Origin: Ruminococcus sp.
Lineage (GTDB): Bacteria; Bacillota; Clostridia; Oscillospirales; Ruminococcaceae
Reading direction: 5' to 3'
Length of the DNA stretch: 20,644 bases
NCBI RefSeq assembly: GCF_019417665.1
Contig: NZ_DXUU01000048.1
Span: 1-20,644 of the forward strand
In this document: one piece after another, positions 1-8,363 of the stretch
How positions within the stretch are numbered: position 1 is the first letter of the stretch
Layout: each line of letters opens with the position of its first letter
Made by a program: the position numbers and the translations under genes
Notes under the pieces: generated by a model
The model's database searches: none
Told to the model about the DNA's origin: nothing
Seen by the model: the letters and a program-made list of their open reading frames with translations, nothing else

Positions 1-2
1 GT

Positions 3-3000
3 ATGTCCTTTACAACTGATATTCCGAAATTTTGGTCTGGCAATCAGGGAGCAACGCTGAACATCAATGGCGGTGAACTTTTGATTGAAAACAATCTGGT
101 ATTTCGCACTGCTTCTCCAGATGGTTGGGGTGGAAATGCTGGTCAATTAATGAATATTAATGGTGGATTAGTCATTATTGGCGGCGATTTCAATTTTGGT
201 CAGGCGAATTGCTATGATATCATGCAAATGACCGTTTCTGGTGGAGAAGTTGATATCTATGGCAATTGGAATTATATCACCTTAGCCGACATGGAAGGTA
301 AATGGACAGCTGGAACTATTTATTTTGAAGGACCAACATGGGAAGTAAATGAAGCATCCGGTGAAAAGTCTGTTTATTCTACTGGAGATCATGTGATTAG
401 CCTTTATTATCCAGAGGGTGTACAGACAATTTTATGGGATAATCGTTACACCTATATTTATGATGAAAATGGAAACCCCACAACAAAACGGCATCTAAAT
501 TTTGATTATTATGATGAAGAATATGACATGTGTGGATTGCATTTTCCGTTAGGATACTCTCCCGACCGCTATCACATTCGTCCGTGGTTCCTAGAAGATA
601 ATACTCCCTATGAGCCAGATTATACCCTTTACCGGAAAGGCTGGGAAATTGGTGAAGGTGTGCACATTGCAACTGGAAATTATACAAAATCCTTTACTGA
701 TTTAAGTATTGAGTCTCCTGGCATAACTTCTGATTTTGTTCGTACATATAATTCTATTAGTACTGAGGAAGGCTCCTTTGGAATTGGCTGGGATTTTAAT
801 ATTGATGTCAGCAAGATTGTAAAGCCAGCTACTGGTTATTATCAGGTCGTTTTGCCAGATGGCTCAAATACCACATTTAAGGATAATGGAAAAGGCGGAT
901 TTGAGTGTTTGAATGCTCATAGCACTATGACAAAATCCGGAAGCGAATACACTATTACAAATGCAGCACAATCAAAGTATCACTTTAATACAAATGGCGA
1001 ATTGGATTGGGTCAAAGATGCAGAGGGCAATATTCTAACCATTTCTTCTATGACTAACAACCAGCGTGTAGTGACGGATTCCACTGGCAGAACTTATACG
1101 ATCACCTATAATGGCAATAAAGAACATTCTCGGATTACCAGTATTGAAGATACTACCGCAGGTCGTGTGGTTACTTATGCGTACAATGGAGATTTTCAGT
1201 TGGTATCTGCAACAAGTGTATCTGGCGGAACAGAATCTTATGAATATGATGGAAAAGGCAGACTTTGTAAAATTACAAACTGCTACGATGAAATGACAGA
1301 CCAGATAGTGTATAATGATAATGGCTCTGTAAATTGGCTGACCAATGCATCTGGTCTGAAACAGGTGTATACCTATGATAAGGTACAGAAACAGACAGGA
1401 TTGAAAGAGTATGACGGTGATGTACTGGTAAAGACCTATACCTATGAATGCGATGATAAATACGCAGTGAAAAGCAACATCGTAGAAACGGATGGTCAGA
1501 CCTATGAGGTGGACAAAATCACCTATAGCACAGACGAAGACGGCGAAAACAAGTATGATGAGATGATTGAAAGTGTTAACATTATGGGTAATACAACGAA
1601 GTACGACCGTGATGCTAACGGTAATGTCATCAAGACCACCAATGCAGATGGCACATACACGCTTGCCAATTACAATGATAAGAATAGTGTCATTGCAGAA
1701 GTTGACGAATCAGGAAATGCAACTATCAAAGCATATGATTCTAATGGAACTCGGCTTTTGAAGGAAGCAACCAGTCTGCATCCATTATCTCAAACTGATA
1801 TCAATACAGTTACAGCAGACAATTTTGATCCGGTGAAGTATCTTGCAGCGAACGAGGCAAGTTATGCAATCACGAGTCATGAATATTATGCTGATAGTTA
1901 TGTGAGTGGAATTGCAGGGTTGATTCGTGCTACAACCGACCCCGAAGGTAATGTAACTGAGTATGATTACTACAAGGATGGCGTTGGAAAAGGACTGGTA
2001 AAATCCAAGACACTGAAGGATGGAAATACTGTTGTAAATACAGTTTCTTATGAGTATAATGCACAACTTCAAGTGTCAAAGGAAACCACCAGTTTTGACA
2101 TTTCCAAAAATCTTTATTCTGTAAAGGAATATGAGTACGATAAGTTCAACAATGTTACAGTTACTAGAGATTATGGAACGGGAAGCACACCGGCGACTAC
2201 CATTGCAGAATATGATTTGCTGAGCCGCAAAACTGCGGAGTACGCACCGAATTATTCTGCTGATAAGAGCCATGGCAGCTTGACAACTTATTATCCGGAC
2301 GGAAACAAAAAATCAGAAACGGATGCAGAAGGTAATGTTACCTCTTATGTGTATGATGCGTATGGTAATATTACAAAGCAAACAGATCCAGATGGCACAA
2401 TTAGTCTGACAGAATATGATGGATTGCAGCGAGAAAAAGCTAAATATTTTAAAGCTGATTCTGAGTCTTCAAAACAGATTCAATCGACCACATCATATGA
2501 ATTTATTAAAAATTATAGTGTTGATGTATATACTGGATTAGATAATAGTTCTTCTAAATCTAGTAGTGTGTTGAAAACAACAAATACTACCTATATTACT
2601 GCTGATAAGCAAGTTGTATCTGAAGTTTTGACAAACTTCAAGCAAAAAAACATCTATGAAAAGACAAATGGTAAGATAAAGAAAACGAATGCTTATTATG
2701 CAAATGGTGAGATTGCACGTGAAATTGACGCACTTGGCAATGTTACCAAACATGAGAATACAACTTTAGAATCTGCTAATGGAATTTGTAAAGTTAGTAG
2801 AACATATACACCTTTTAACACTAAAGCTGATGGATCAGTCAACTATTCTATTACAGAAAATCAGTATGACAAAAATGGCAATGTAATACTGATAAAGCAA
2901 ACTGTACAAAAGCAGAATGACAATACAATAAAATATAGTGTAACAGAAAATCAGTATAATGCACAGAACTTGCTAACACAGGTGACATTGAGTGATGGTA

Positions 3001-5414
3001 CTTCCAATAGTAAGAAGAACATCACAAAATATCTGTATAACAGTGCTGGCATTCAAACAACAATGCTAACTGGACTACATGCAGATTCAGATTCAGATTA
3101 CTTGAAAACAAACTATGAGTATGATGCATGGAGCCATTTGGTAAAGACAACTGATAGCACAGGTTATGACTCTGGAATAACAACATATGATCTAAATGGC
3201 AATGCTTTAACAGTAACAGACGCAAATGGAAATGTTACCACAAATACCTATGATGCTTTAAATCGTATATTAATAGCTAATACAGTTCATTCTAATGATT
3301 CATCTAAAAATGTAAATAAGTCATATGAATATGACAAAATGGGAAGAGTACAGAGCATCAATGTCAATGATGAGCAAACGATGTATCTTTATGATGATCT
3401 TGGAAGAAAAATCACAGAGGAAAGCAGTACAGGTTTCAAGGGCTATTATTATGAGGGTATTTCTCAAAATGTAAGTTCTTATTTTATCGGACGCAATCAT
3501 CAAATTGTATATGAAAATATTTCTTATACCTATGATGATGAAATGCGTGTGGTTCAGGTTAAGGAAGGTGGAAATCTGACAGCTTCCTATGCCTATGATG
3601 AGAATGGTAATAAGATTTCTGAAACGCTTGCAAATGGTGTGGTATCGACTTATTCCTACAATGCATGCAACAAGGTAACAAAACTCGTTACCAAATCAGG
3701 AAAATTCGACATATCCAGTTACGAATATTCGTACTATTTAGACGGTTCAGATGCTTGCAAAGTACGCAATGAAAATGGTATAATAGAAACAACATCATAT
3801 GACTATGATGGCTTGAAGCGGTTAACCAAGGAATCTATTTCTAATGGTAAGACAGCCGATACGTATTCATACGAATATGATGATTATGGCAATCGTTCTA
3901 AGATGGTTGCTAATGGTTCGGAAGAATATGAAACTGTCTATGATTATACTGTCAATGGCAAATATACTGCCCTGCTTCAGAAAGAAATCAAGACAGTTAA
4001 AGAAACTCCTAGTGCTGTAACCTCAAATAATGGATTAGCAATTAGTCCAACAGATCTGATTACAAGCACCACAACAAATGCAAAGAGAGAAGAAACTGCT
4101 TATTCTTACGATGCCAATGGAAATCAGATCACAAAGATCACAGCAGATAAGACAGAGACAAATACTTATGATAGTCTGAATCAGCTGATTGGATTTACGG
4201 ATGGCAAAACAACAGCAAGTTATAAATATGATGTAGATGGTCTGCGTATTAGCAAAACTGTAGATGGTCATAGTATCGATCAAATCTGGAATGATGATAA
4301 ACAGATTGCAGTTGATGCGGATGGAAGCAATCCATACAAAGCACAAATCTATATTCGTGGAACGAATTTGCTGGCAGGGTGTGAGTTTGTACAGGCAGTT
4401 AAGTCAGATTATACTTACTACACACAAAACGCTCATGGTGATGTTGTCAATTTAACAGACAATAATGGTGCTGTTACTAAAACATATCAGTATGATGCTT
4501 TTGGTGTAGAAAAGAATATTGATGACACTGACACCAATGCATTTCGGTATTGTGGCGAGTATTATGATAAGGAAACTGCTACCATTTATTTGCGTGCGAG
4601 ATACTATAGTCCTTCAACTGGACGATTTATCTCAAGAGATTCTTTTGCTGGCAGCAATAATGATCCGCTGAGCCTGAATCTGTACACCTATTGCCACAAC
4701 AATCCTGTTTCTGGAACAGATAGTACTGGTCATTTTCTGGATACATTTTTTGATGCGGCAAGTTTAGCATTTGACATTGTTTCATTTTGCATTGAACCCA
4801 CTCCGATGGGTGCTGTTGATATTTTGACAGATGTAGTCGGACTTGTAACACCAGGTGTTCCAAGTGCAGGACTAAAAGTAGGAGTGCATGCAGCAGAAAC
4901 TGCTTATGATGCATACAAAGCTGTTGATACGGCACACGATTTGTCCCAAGCAGCAGATGTTGTTATTACAGTATCCAAAAAGGGTGATGCGGTTCTTGAA
5001 TTGGCAGATACAGCCAAGGATGCAAAGAAAATTTCAAATGCTGCTTTAGGAGAAGAAGTATTAATCCAAGGAAAAACTGCTGTATCTTCTACCTATAAGA
5101 GACCTTCTCATTTTAGAAAAGGCATTAGAGATCAAGTTTGGGAAAATGCCAAAAATGCCGAAGGAAAGGTAATTGATCGCGTTACTGGAAGAGAAATTCA
5201 TAAAAACGAACCATGGGATATGGGGCACTTAGAGAAACATGAATTTTGGAAGCATCAGATTGATGCACAGAATCGCGGAATTTCAAGAAAACAATTTTTG
5301 GATGAATATAATGATCCTACGATTTATCGACCTGAACTACCGAGTTCGAACAGAAGCCACATCGGAGAAGATAAAACAAATCGTTTTATTAGACCGAAAG
5401 GAGCACGAAGATGA
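3..5414 (+). CDS. Rhs/YD-repeat polymorphic toxin, GH-E nuclease tip (5' partial)
   Basis: This is the 3' part of a very large secreted or wall-associated contact toxin of the WapA/Rhs type; the frame is open at the left edge, so the true start and any signal peptide are missing. Residues about 15-90 hold three GG-centred beta-rich repeats. About 220-300 resemble DUF6531, the entry to the Rhs shell (VHIATGNYTKSFTDLS). About 330-1570 are YD repeats (YDxxGN-type). The conserved core end follows, with RARYYSPSTGRFISRDSF and then DSTGH at 1573-1577. The variable tip (1578-1803) has a hydrophobic pre-toxin stretch and then a nuclease domain with DMGH (H1742), E1744/E1747 and NRSH (1783-1786), fitting the GH-E HNH/Endo VII toxin family. 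In known Rhs proteins the shell encapsulates and delivers the tip. The gene is visibly more AT-rich than the genes after 8 kb. The Rhs call is very sure; the GH-E assignment is by motif. Confidence 0.93.
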   Translation: MSFTTDIPKFWSGNQGATLNINGGELLIENNLVFRTASPDGWGGNAGQLMNINGGLVIIGGDFNFGQANCYDIMQMTVSGGEVDIYGNWNYITLADMEGKWTAGTIYFEGPTWEVNEASGEKSVYSTGDHVISLYYPEGVQTILWDNRYTYIYDENGNPTTKRHLNFDYYDEEYDMCGLHFPLGYSPDRYHIRPWFLEDNTPYEPDYTLYRKGWEIGEGVHIATGNYTKSFTDLSIESPGITSDFVRTYNSISTEEGSFGIGWDFNIDVSKIVKPATGYYQVVLPDGSNTTFKDNGKGGFECLNAHSTMTKSGSEYTITNAAQSKYHFNTNGELDWVKDAEGNILTISSMTNNQRVVTDSTGRTYTITYNGNKEHSRITSIEDTTAGRVVTYAYNGDFQLVSATSVSGGTESYEYDGKGRLCKITNCYDEMTDQIVYNDNGSVNWLTNASGLKQVYTYDKVQKQTGLKEYDGDVLVKTYTYECDDKYAVKSNIVETDGQTYEVDKITYSTDEDGENKYDEMIESVNIMGNTTKYDRDANGNVIKTTNADGTYTLANYNDKNSVIAEVDESGNATIKAYDSNGTRLLKEATSLHPLSQTDINTVTADNFDPVKYLAANEASYAITSHEYYADSYVSGIAGLIRATTDPEGNVTEYDYYKDGVGKGLVKSKTLKDGNTVVNTVSYEYNAQLQVSKETTSFDISKNLYSVKEYEYDKFNNVTVTRDYGTGSTPATTIAEYDLLSRKTAEYAPNYSADKSHGSLTTYYPDGNKKSETDAEGNVTSYVYDAYGNITKQTDPDGTISLTEYDGLQREKAKYFKADSESSKQIQSTTSYEFIKNYSVDVYTGLDNSSSKSSSVLKTTNTTYITADKQVVSEVLTNFKQKNIYEKTNGKIKKTNAYYANGEIAREIDALGNVTKHENTTLESANGICKVSRTYTPFNTKADGSVNYSITENQYDKNGNVILIKQTVQKQNDNTIKYSVTENQYNAQNLLTQVTLSDGTSNSKKNITKYLYNSAGIQTTMLTGLHADSDSDYLKTNYEYDAWSHLVKTTDSTGYDSGITTYDLNGNALTVTDANGNVTTNTYDALNRILIANTVHSNDSSKNVNKSYEYDKMGRVQSINVNDEQTMYLYDDLGRKITEESSTGFKGYYYEGISQNVSSYFIGRNHQIVYENISYTYDDEMRVVQVKEGGNLTASYAYDENGNKISETLANGVVSTYSYNACNKVTKLVTKSGKFDISSYEYSYYLDGSDACKVRNENGIIETTSYDYDGLKRLTKESISNGKTADTYSYEYDDYGNRSKMVANGSEEYETVYDYTVNGKYTALLQKEIKTVKETPSAVTSNNGLAISPTDLITSTTTNAKREETAYSYDANGNQITKITADKTETNTYDSLNQLIGFTDGKTTASYKYDVDGLRISKTVDGHSIDQIWNDDKQIAVDADGSNPYKAQIYIRGTNLLAGCEFVQAVKSDYTYYTQNAHGDVVNLTDNNGAVTKTYQYDAFGVEKNIDDTDTNAFRYCGEYYDKETATIYLRARYYSPSTGRFISRDSFAGSNNDPLSLNLYTYCHNNPVSGTDSTGHFLDTFFDAASLAFDIVSFCIEPTPMGAVDILTDVVGLVTPGVPSAGLKVGVHAAETAYDAYKAVDTAHDLSQAADVVITVSKKGDAVLELADTAKDAKKISNAALGEEVLIQGKTAVSSTYKRPSHFRKGIRDQVWENAKNAEGKVIDRVTGREIHKNEPWDMGHLEKHEFWKHQIDAQNRGISRKQFLDEYNDPTIYRPELPSSNRSHIGEDKTNRFIRPKGARR

Positions 5415-5995
5415 CATTGGAAGAACTGATTTTTAACGAGGCATATGATGCTTTTTTGGGAGATGCAGAAGAAATTTCATACAAGGTTTTTGCTTACTTG
5501 GACGAGAAGACAGAAAAGTCAATCGATATCCTTACTGGTTTTGATACTCCTTGCGTAGGTTCGAACTCTTATGCGACGCTGGGATTGAGCAATCTTGTAG
5601 CTAAATTAGAGGCTAATGGAAAACCACTTACAGTTGAATTAGTTTCTGCTTGCGATATTTCTTATGATCTTTTTCCAAACATCGTGTCAACATGTGCATT
5701 TCAAATTATGGATGGTACTCAATGCTATAGACCTGGTGCTGTGATTACAGATGTAGTATCGATGTATTATCCTGAGTTTGATATGAAACATATGTTGATG
5801 GCATATCCGTTTTTATGGGATGGTGCACTGCATACACTTACTGTGAAACAAAAGTATGTGGCATGGTTGCAAATGATTCCAGTTTCGGAGAAAGAGTACC
5901 AGTATATTCTGAAACATGGATATGATGCACTAGAAGATTTGTTTGAAAAAGAACAAATTGATGTGCTTGATTTAGAAAGACGGAGTTTACTTTAA
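5411..5995 (+). CDS. SUFU-family immunity protein
   Basis: This 194-aa soluble protein matches the bacterial suppressor-of-fused (SUFU) family. Visible family landmarks are GLSNLVAKLE near residue 60, VELVSACDISYD near 78, a CYRPGAVI segment, YYPEFDMKHMLM near 120, PFLWDGALHTL, KYVAWLQMIPVSEKEY and the C-terminal DALEDLFEKEQIDVLDLER. SUFU domains are known as immunity proteins in bacterial polymorphic toxin systems, paired with nuclease tips. The start ATG overlaps the rhs stop codon (ATGA, 5411-5414), with GAAAGGAG at 5397-5404 as ribosome site, so toxin and antidote are translationally coupled. I infer that it binds and blocks the GH-E nuclease in the cytoplasm. No signal peptide or membrane segment is seen. 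Confidence 0.88.
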   Translation: MTLEELIFNEAYDAFLGDAEEISYKVFAYLDEKTEKSIDILTGFDTPCVGSNSYATLGLSNLVAKLEANGKPLTVELVSACDISYDLFPNIVSTCAFQIMDGTQCYRPGAVITDVVSMYYPEFDMKHMLMAYPFLWDGALHTLTVKQKYVAWLQMIPVSEKEYQYILKHGYDALEDLFEKEQIDVLDLERRSLL

Positions 5996-6040
5996 GAATT
6001 ATTGTATGTATAAATAGCTGGCGAGGTATTCCTAGTCTTA

Positions 6041-6130
6041 TGCTGGCAGCAATAATGATCCGCTGAGCCTGAATCTTTACACTTATTTCCACAACAACCC
6101 TATTTCTGGAACAGACAGCACTGGTCATTT
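6041..6130 (+). pseudogene. Orphan rhs core-end fragment
   Basis: These 90 bases match 4646-4735 of the upstream rhs gene at 83 of 90 positions. They encode the end of the Rhs core (AGSNNDPLSLNLYTYFHNN through DSTGH). The copy has no start, the similarity decays just upstream of 6041, and no toxin domain follows; the frame runs on as unremarkable residues through the terminator region to a stop near 6310. The substitutions are mostly synonymous or conservative (Cys to Phe, Val to Ile), so the fragment derives from another functional rhs core rather than a recent slip. It is best read as the homology flank of a displaced toxin/immunity cassette whose toxin part has been deleted. The remaining gene-free sequence from 5996 to 6416 holds only this scar and two terminators; I see no convincing promoter in it. 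Confidence 0.85.
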
Positions 6131-6182
6131 AATGTATGCAATTTACCTGCAAGCAATAATTTCCATTAAAATTCAACCACTA

Positions 6183-6235
6183 AAAGGGCAGTTCTGTCCG
6201 GCAAACAGCTGGGCAGAACTGCCCTTTCTATTTTT
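6183..6235 (+). terminator. Rho-independent terminator 1 after the toxin locus
   Basis: A perfect 14-bp stem (AAAGGGCAGTTCTG at 6183-6196 with its complement at 6214-6227) closes a 17-nt loop and is followed by CTATTTTTC. It ends transcription coming from the rhs/immunity genes. Confidence 0.88.
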
Positions 6236-6239
6236 CCTC

Positions 6240-6290
6240 AAGCAGCATACAATCCGGCGAAATGACCGGTTTTGTATGCTGCTTTTTTCT
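6240..6290 (+). terminator. Rho-independent terminator 2, tandem
   Basis: A perfect 13-bp stem (AAGCAGCATACAA at 6240-6252 with its complement at 6272-6284) has an inner CCGG/CCGG pairing and runs into a T tract ending near 6288. It directly follows terminator 1, so the two together insulate the toxin locus from the next operon. Confidence 0.88.
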
Positions 6291-6416
6291 TTCTCCTGCC
6301 TATTCATATAAATTTTACATCTAAAACCTTCCCATTTTGCTTCTCTCAATTGTCTTAGTAATTTCAGGAGGGCAAAAAAGGGCTTCTCAAAACTGAATAT
6401 GGAGGGAGGGAAAATA

Positions 6417-6860
6417 ATGTCTGCTCCCTCACATGATGATGATCAGCTGAAACTTGAGATTTTCGATAGTTTCAGCAAAACAGTAATGAGAAATGCAAGC
6501 AGAAATTTCGCCGCTGCTGCAAAAACAAGAAAGAAAAATGAGTCAGTCAACACAGATATCGTACAGTACATTTTGAAAACACACGGTGAAAATGCAGTCT
6601 ATCCATCCGAACATTTCATCGATGCCGGAAACGGATACTGCTGTGTCGTTGCAACAGAATGGCTGTATCAGGCAATGCTGCTGTTGCCGCCCAAACAAAA
6701 GGAAGTGGTTATTTTAGAATTCTGGTATGGAATGTCTATTTCCGAGATTTCCGAAACATTGCAGATCTCCAGACGCTCCGTGTCAGAACGGAAGAAAAAC
6801 GCATTTGCAAATATTCGCAGCTATTACGAAAGGACACAAAAGAATGAAATTGGATTATGA
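6417..6860 (+). CDS. Sigma-70 region 4-like regulator
   Basis: This 147-aa protein has a C-terminal sigma region 4 helix-turn-helix (about residues 82-140). The segment LLPPKQKEVVILEFWYG is followed by MSISEISETLQISRRSVSER as the recognition unit. It lacks a recognisable region 2, as in the small sigma-like regulators of Firmicute integrative elements. An in-frame ATG at 6399 exists, but GGAGGGAGG at 6401-6409 sits 7 nt before the ATG at 6417, which I take as the start. Its end overlaps the next gene by 17 nt. Together with that gene it resembles the ORF7/ORF8 pair of Tn916-like elements, which regulates mobile-element transcription. I infer the same kind of role here; the target promoter is unknown. 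Confidence 0.82.
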   Translation: MSAPSHDDDQLKLEIFDSFSKTVMRNASRNFAAAAKTRKKNESVNTDIVQYILKTHGENAVYPSEHFIDAGNGYCCVVATEWLYQAMLLLPPKQKEVVILEFWYGMSISEISETLQISRRSVSERKKNAFANIRSYYERTQKNEIGL

Positions 6861-7062
6861 AACGGTGTATCGTGCTGTCAAAGGTGACCACGATGCACAG
6901 GAAAAGCTGCTGCAGTATTATGATGCATATATCAGTGCATTGTCAACTGTGGTTGAGATTTGTTCAGACGGCACAGAACACCAGTATGTGTGCGAAGATC
7001 AGAAAGCAGAGATACAAACAAAGTATCTGGAGGCACTTTCTAAGTGTAAGGTGATAAAATGA
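6844..7062 (+). CDS. HTH_16-like small regulatory protein
   Basis: This 72-aa acidic protein begins MKLDYETVYRAVKGDHDAQE and continues with a helical segment (KLLQYYDAYISALS). It matches the N-terminal helix-turn-helix family (HTH_16-like) that habitually follows a sigma-like gene in Tn916-type elements. The start lies inside the 3' end of the sigma-like gene and the stop overlaps the next gene as ATGA (7059-7062), so all three should be made from one transcript. Its exact biochemical role is unknown to me; a partner of the sigma-like protein is the natural inference. Confidence 0.75.
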   Translation: MKLDYETVYRAVKGDHDAQEKLLQYYDAYISALSTVVEICSDGTEHQYVCEDQKAEIQTKYLEALSKCKVIK

Positions 7063-7856
7063 TAGAAACAGATTTATTTGAATTTGCCTATGTGCCGGAT
7101 TGGTACGGGCAGTTAGAACAATTGGCAGAAATAGCGTTGCCGGAAGCATGGCGATTCCGAAAGCCGCAGACCGAATGTAAAAATACAGATACGCCGATTT
7201 TGGAACGGTATCTCCATATGATGTTCCGGAAGCTGAGCATCGATTACAACACCGGAGAAACGGCGTATTTCCATGTGGAAAATAATTGTGCCTGCTTTCA
7301 TACAGGACTGTACACAAGACAGTATCAGGCAATCTACGCCTGCTTTGAACGAAATAAAAAGAAAGACACCACATTGAAATGGTATTTCACTGGCTTTTGT
7401 GATGCTGTTTCTTCCAAGCTGCGATATGTAGAACCACTGCCCAAAAAGCCATATTTCCCGATGATGCAAAATGGTGTAAACTTTAATCCGGAATGGCCAA
7501 TTCGGGTAAATGCAGAACACATTCTCAGCGACCCAGAAAATCGGGAACGGCTGCCAAAGAAACTGATTCGGTTCAAGAATCTGCCATTGCTTCTGGAAAC
7601 AGCAGTGGAACTGGGCAGACGAAAAGCAGTAATTGAGCCGGGGCTGGTAGTACCGCAGGGATATCAAAATCAATTGCAGTTTCTGCTGCCGATCTGTTTA
7701 ACAGATATGGAAAAACCGAATCTTGCCATGACCTTGGCAGAACGAAACGGATATTATCTGGGCAGCACTTGTCTGACACTGGAAATGGCATATCTGAATG
7801 CGAGAATGATTGCAAGACCCATTGCTCCGTGGCTGATCAGTTTGGTAAAAAAGTGA
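7059..7856 (+). CDS. DUF3825 domain protein
   Basis: This 265-aa protein is covered end to end by the DUF3825 pattern. Landmarks in order are LFEFAYVPDWYGQLEQLAEI at the N terminus, PILERYLHMMFRKL, CFHTGLYTRQYQAIYACFERN (about residues 84-104), WYFTGF, FNPEWPIRVNAEHIL, VPQGYQNQLQFLLPICLTD (about 198-216), and the C-terminal GSTCLTLEMAYLNARMIARP. The function of the family is not established to my knowledge, so none is assigned. No membrane segment or signal peptide is seen. It is the last gene of the sigma/HTH/DUF3825 operon, and a terminator begins within 3 nt of its stop. I do not know it as a standard phage structural or replication gene, so it may be cargo or a host gene next to the prophage. 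Confidence 0.82.
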   Translation: MIETDLFEFAYVPDWYGQLEQLAEIALPEAWRFRKPQTECKNTDTPILERYLHMMFRKLSIDYNTGETAYFHVENNCACFHTGLYTRQYQAIYACFERNKKKDTTLKWYFTGFCDAVSSKLRYVEPLPKKPYFPMMQNGVNFNPEWPIRVNAEHILSDPENRERLPKKLIRFKNLPLLLETAVELGRRKAVIEPGLVVPQGYQNQLQFLLPICLTDMEKPNLAMTLAERNGYYLGSTCLTLEMAYLNARMIARPIAPWLISLVKK

Positions 7857-7858
7857 GA

Positions 7859-7905
7859 ACATCCGATGAGGTGCAGAATTTTTTCTGTACCTTGTCGGTG
7901 TTTTT
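7859..7905 (+). terminator. Rho-independent terminator after DUF3825 gene
   Basis: A long imperfect hairpin pairs 7859-7878 with 7883-7901 around a TTTT loop. The paired blocks are CCGA, AGGT and CAGAA against their complements, with a few mismatches and one bulge. A T run ending at 7905 follows. It closes the three-gene operon. Confidence 0.78.
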
Positions 7906-7918
7906 ATACCTGTACAAA

Positions 7919-7972
7919 TTGAAAATGTTTTGTGAACTCTTTTCAAACTACCAAAAAGGCTGGTAGTTTGAA
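7919..7972 (+). promoter_or_regulatory. Perfect palindrome, probable operator of the early operon
   Basis: TTCAAACTACCA at 7942-7953 is repeated as its exact complement at 7961-7972 across a 7-nt spacer. No T tract follows, so it is not a simple terminator. A TTGAAA hexamer at 7919-7924 lies 17 nt upstream of TTCAAA, a weak -10, inside the left arm; a promoter overlapped by an operator is therefore possible. It lies 40 nt before the HTH regulator gene, which suggests autoregulation by that protein. The palindrome is certain; the promoter is tentative. Confidence 0.55.
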
Positions 7973-8012
7973 TGCTAGAGTAAGTTCGACGATTAGGAAA
8001 GGGGGTGTCCAT

Positions 8013-8357
8013 GTGAGTGTGAGTGAACGGCGTGCCGAAATCATGAAGATTTTAGTTGCTCGCAGACAAACAACAGTTCCACTTCTTGCACAGGAATTAT
8101 GTGTATGTTGTAATACTGTTCGCAACGACATTCATGCACTTGCATTGGACTATCCTCTGGAGACGTGTTCTGGGAATGGCGGCGGTGTTAGAGTAGCAGA
8201 TTGGTATCATCCATATAAAAATATGCTTACAGAAGAACAATCTGTTGCTTTGGAGCAATTGCTATTGTTTGCAGATATTCGGCAAGCAGAAGTGATTCGC
8301 CAAATATTAGCGGAATTTAGTTCTCAGACCTATCGTCAAAAATATGCAAAGGAGTGA
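8013..8357 (+). CDS. HTH (DeoR/HTH_11-like) transcriptional regulator
   Basis: This 114-aa protein has an N-terminal winged-helix region. VSERRAEIMKILVARRQTTV is followed by LLAQELCVCCNTVRNDIHAL as the helix-turn-helix, then a wing-like GNGGGVRVADWYHP. The remainder is helical. This matches the DNA-binding half of DeoR-type regulators, without a sugar-sensor domain. I chose GTG at 8013 because AGGAAAGGGGG at 7995-8005 is correctly spaced; GTG at 8019 is an alternative, and longer in-frame starts lie inside the palindrome region. It is the first gene of the phage early operon and is likely to control it through the palindrome at 7942-7972. The next gene starts 7 nt after its stop, with its ribosome site (AAAGGAG) inside this gene's end. 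Confidence 0.75.
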   Translation: MSVSERRAEIMKILVARRQTTVPLLAQELCVCCNTVRNDIHALALDYPLETCSGNGGGVRVADWYHPYKNMLTEEQSVALEQLLLFADIRQAEVIRQILAEFSSQTYRQKYAKE

Positions 8358-8363
8358 AACCAA

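Noticed and set aside
3..5. ATG at position 3 as the real start of the rhs gene
   Set aside because: It has no upstream sequence to judge and opens in the middle of a repeat domain; there is no signal peptide after it. The gene almost certainly begins before the window.
1200..4700. Recurring short motifs (TATGAT, AATGGCAATG) as a DNA repeat or CRISPR array
   Set aside because: They are the codons of protein YD repeats, diverged and irregularly spaced, with no constant repeat/spacer pattern.
5996..6416. Search for an attachment site or tRNA marking the prophage edge
   Set aside because: No tRNA fold or duplicated end sequence can be recognised, and the other end of the prophage is outside the window.
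7113..7673. 186-aa minus-strand ORF
   Set aside because: It lies wholly inside the DUF3825 gene, has no ribosome site or recognisable domain, and reads as a shadow.
7942..7972. Palindrome as a rho-independent terminator
   Set aside because: No T tract follows in either direction, and a better terminator lies just upstream at 7859-7905.
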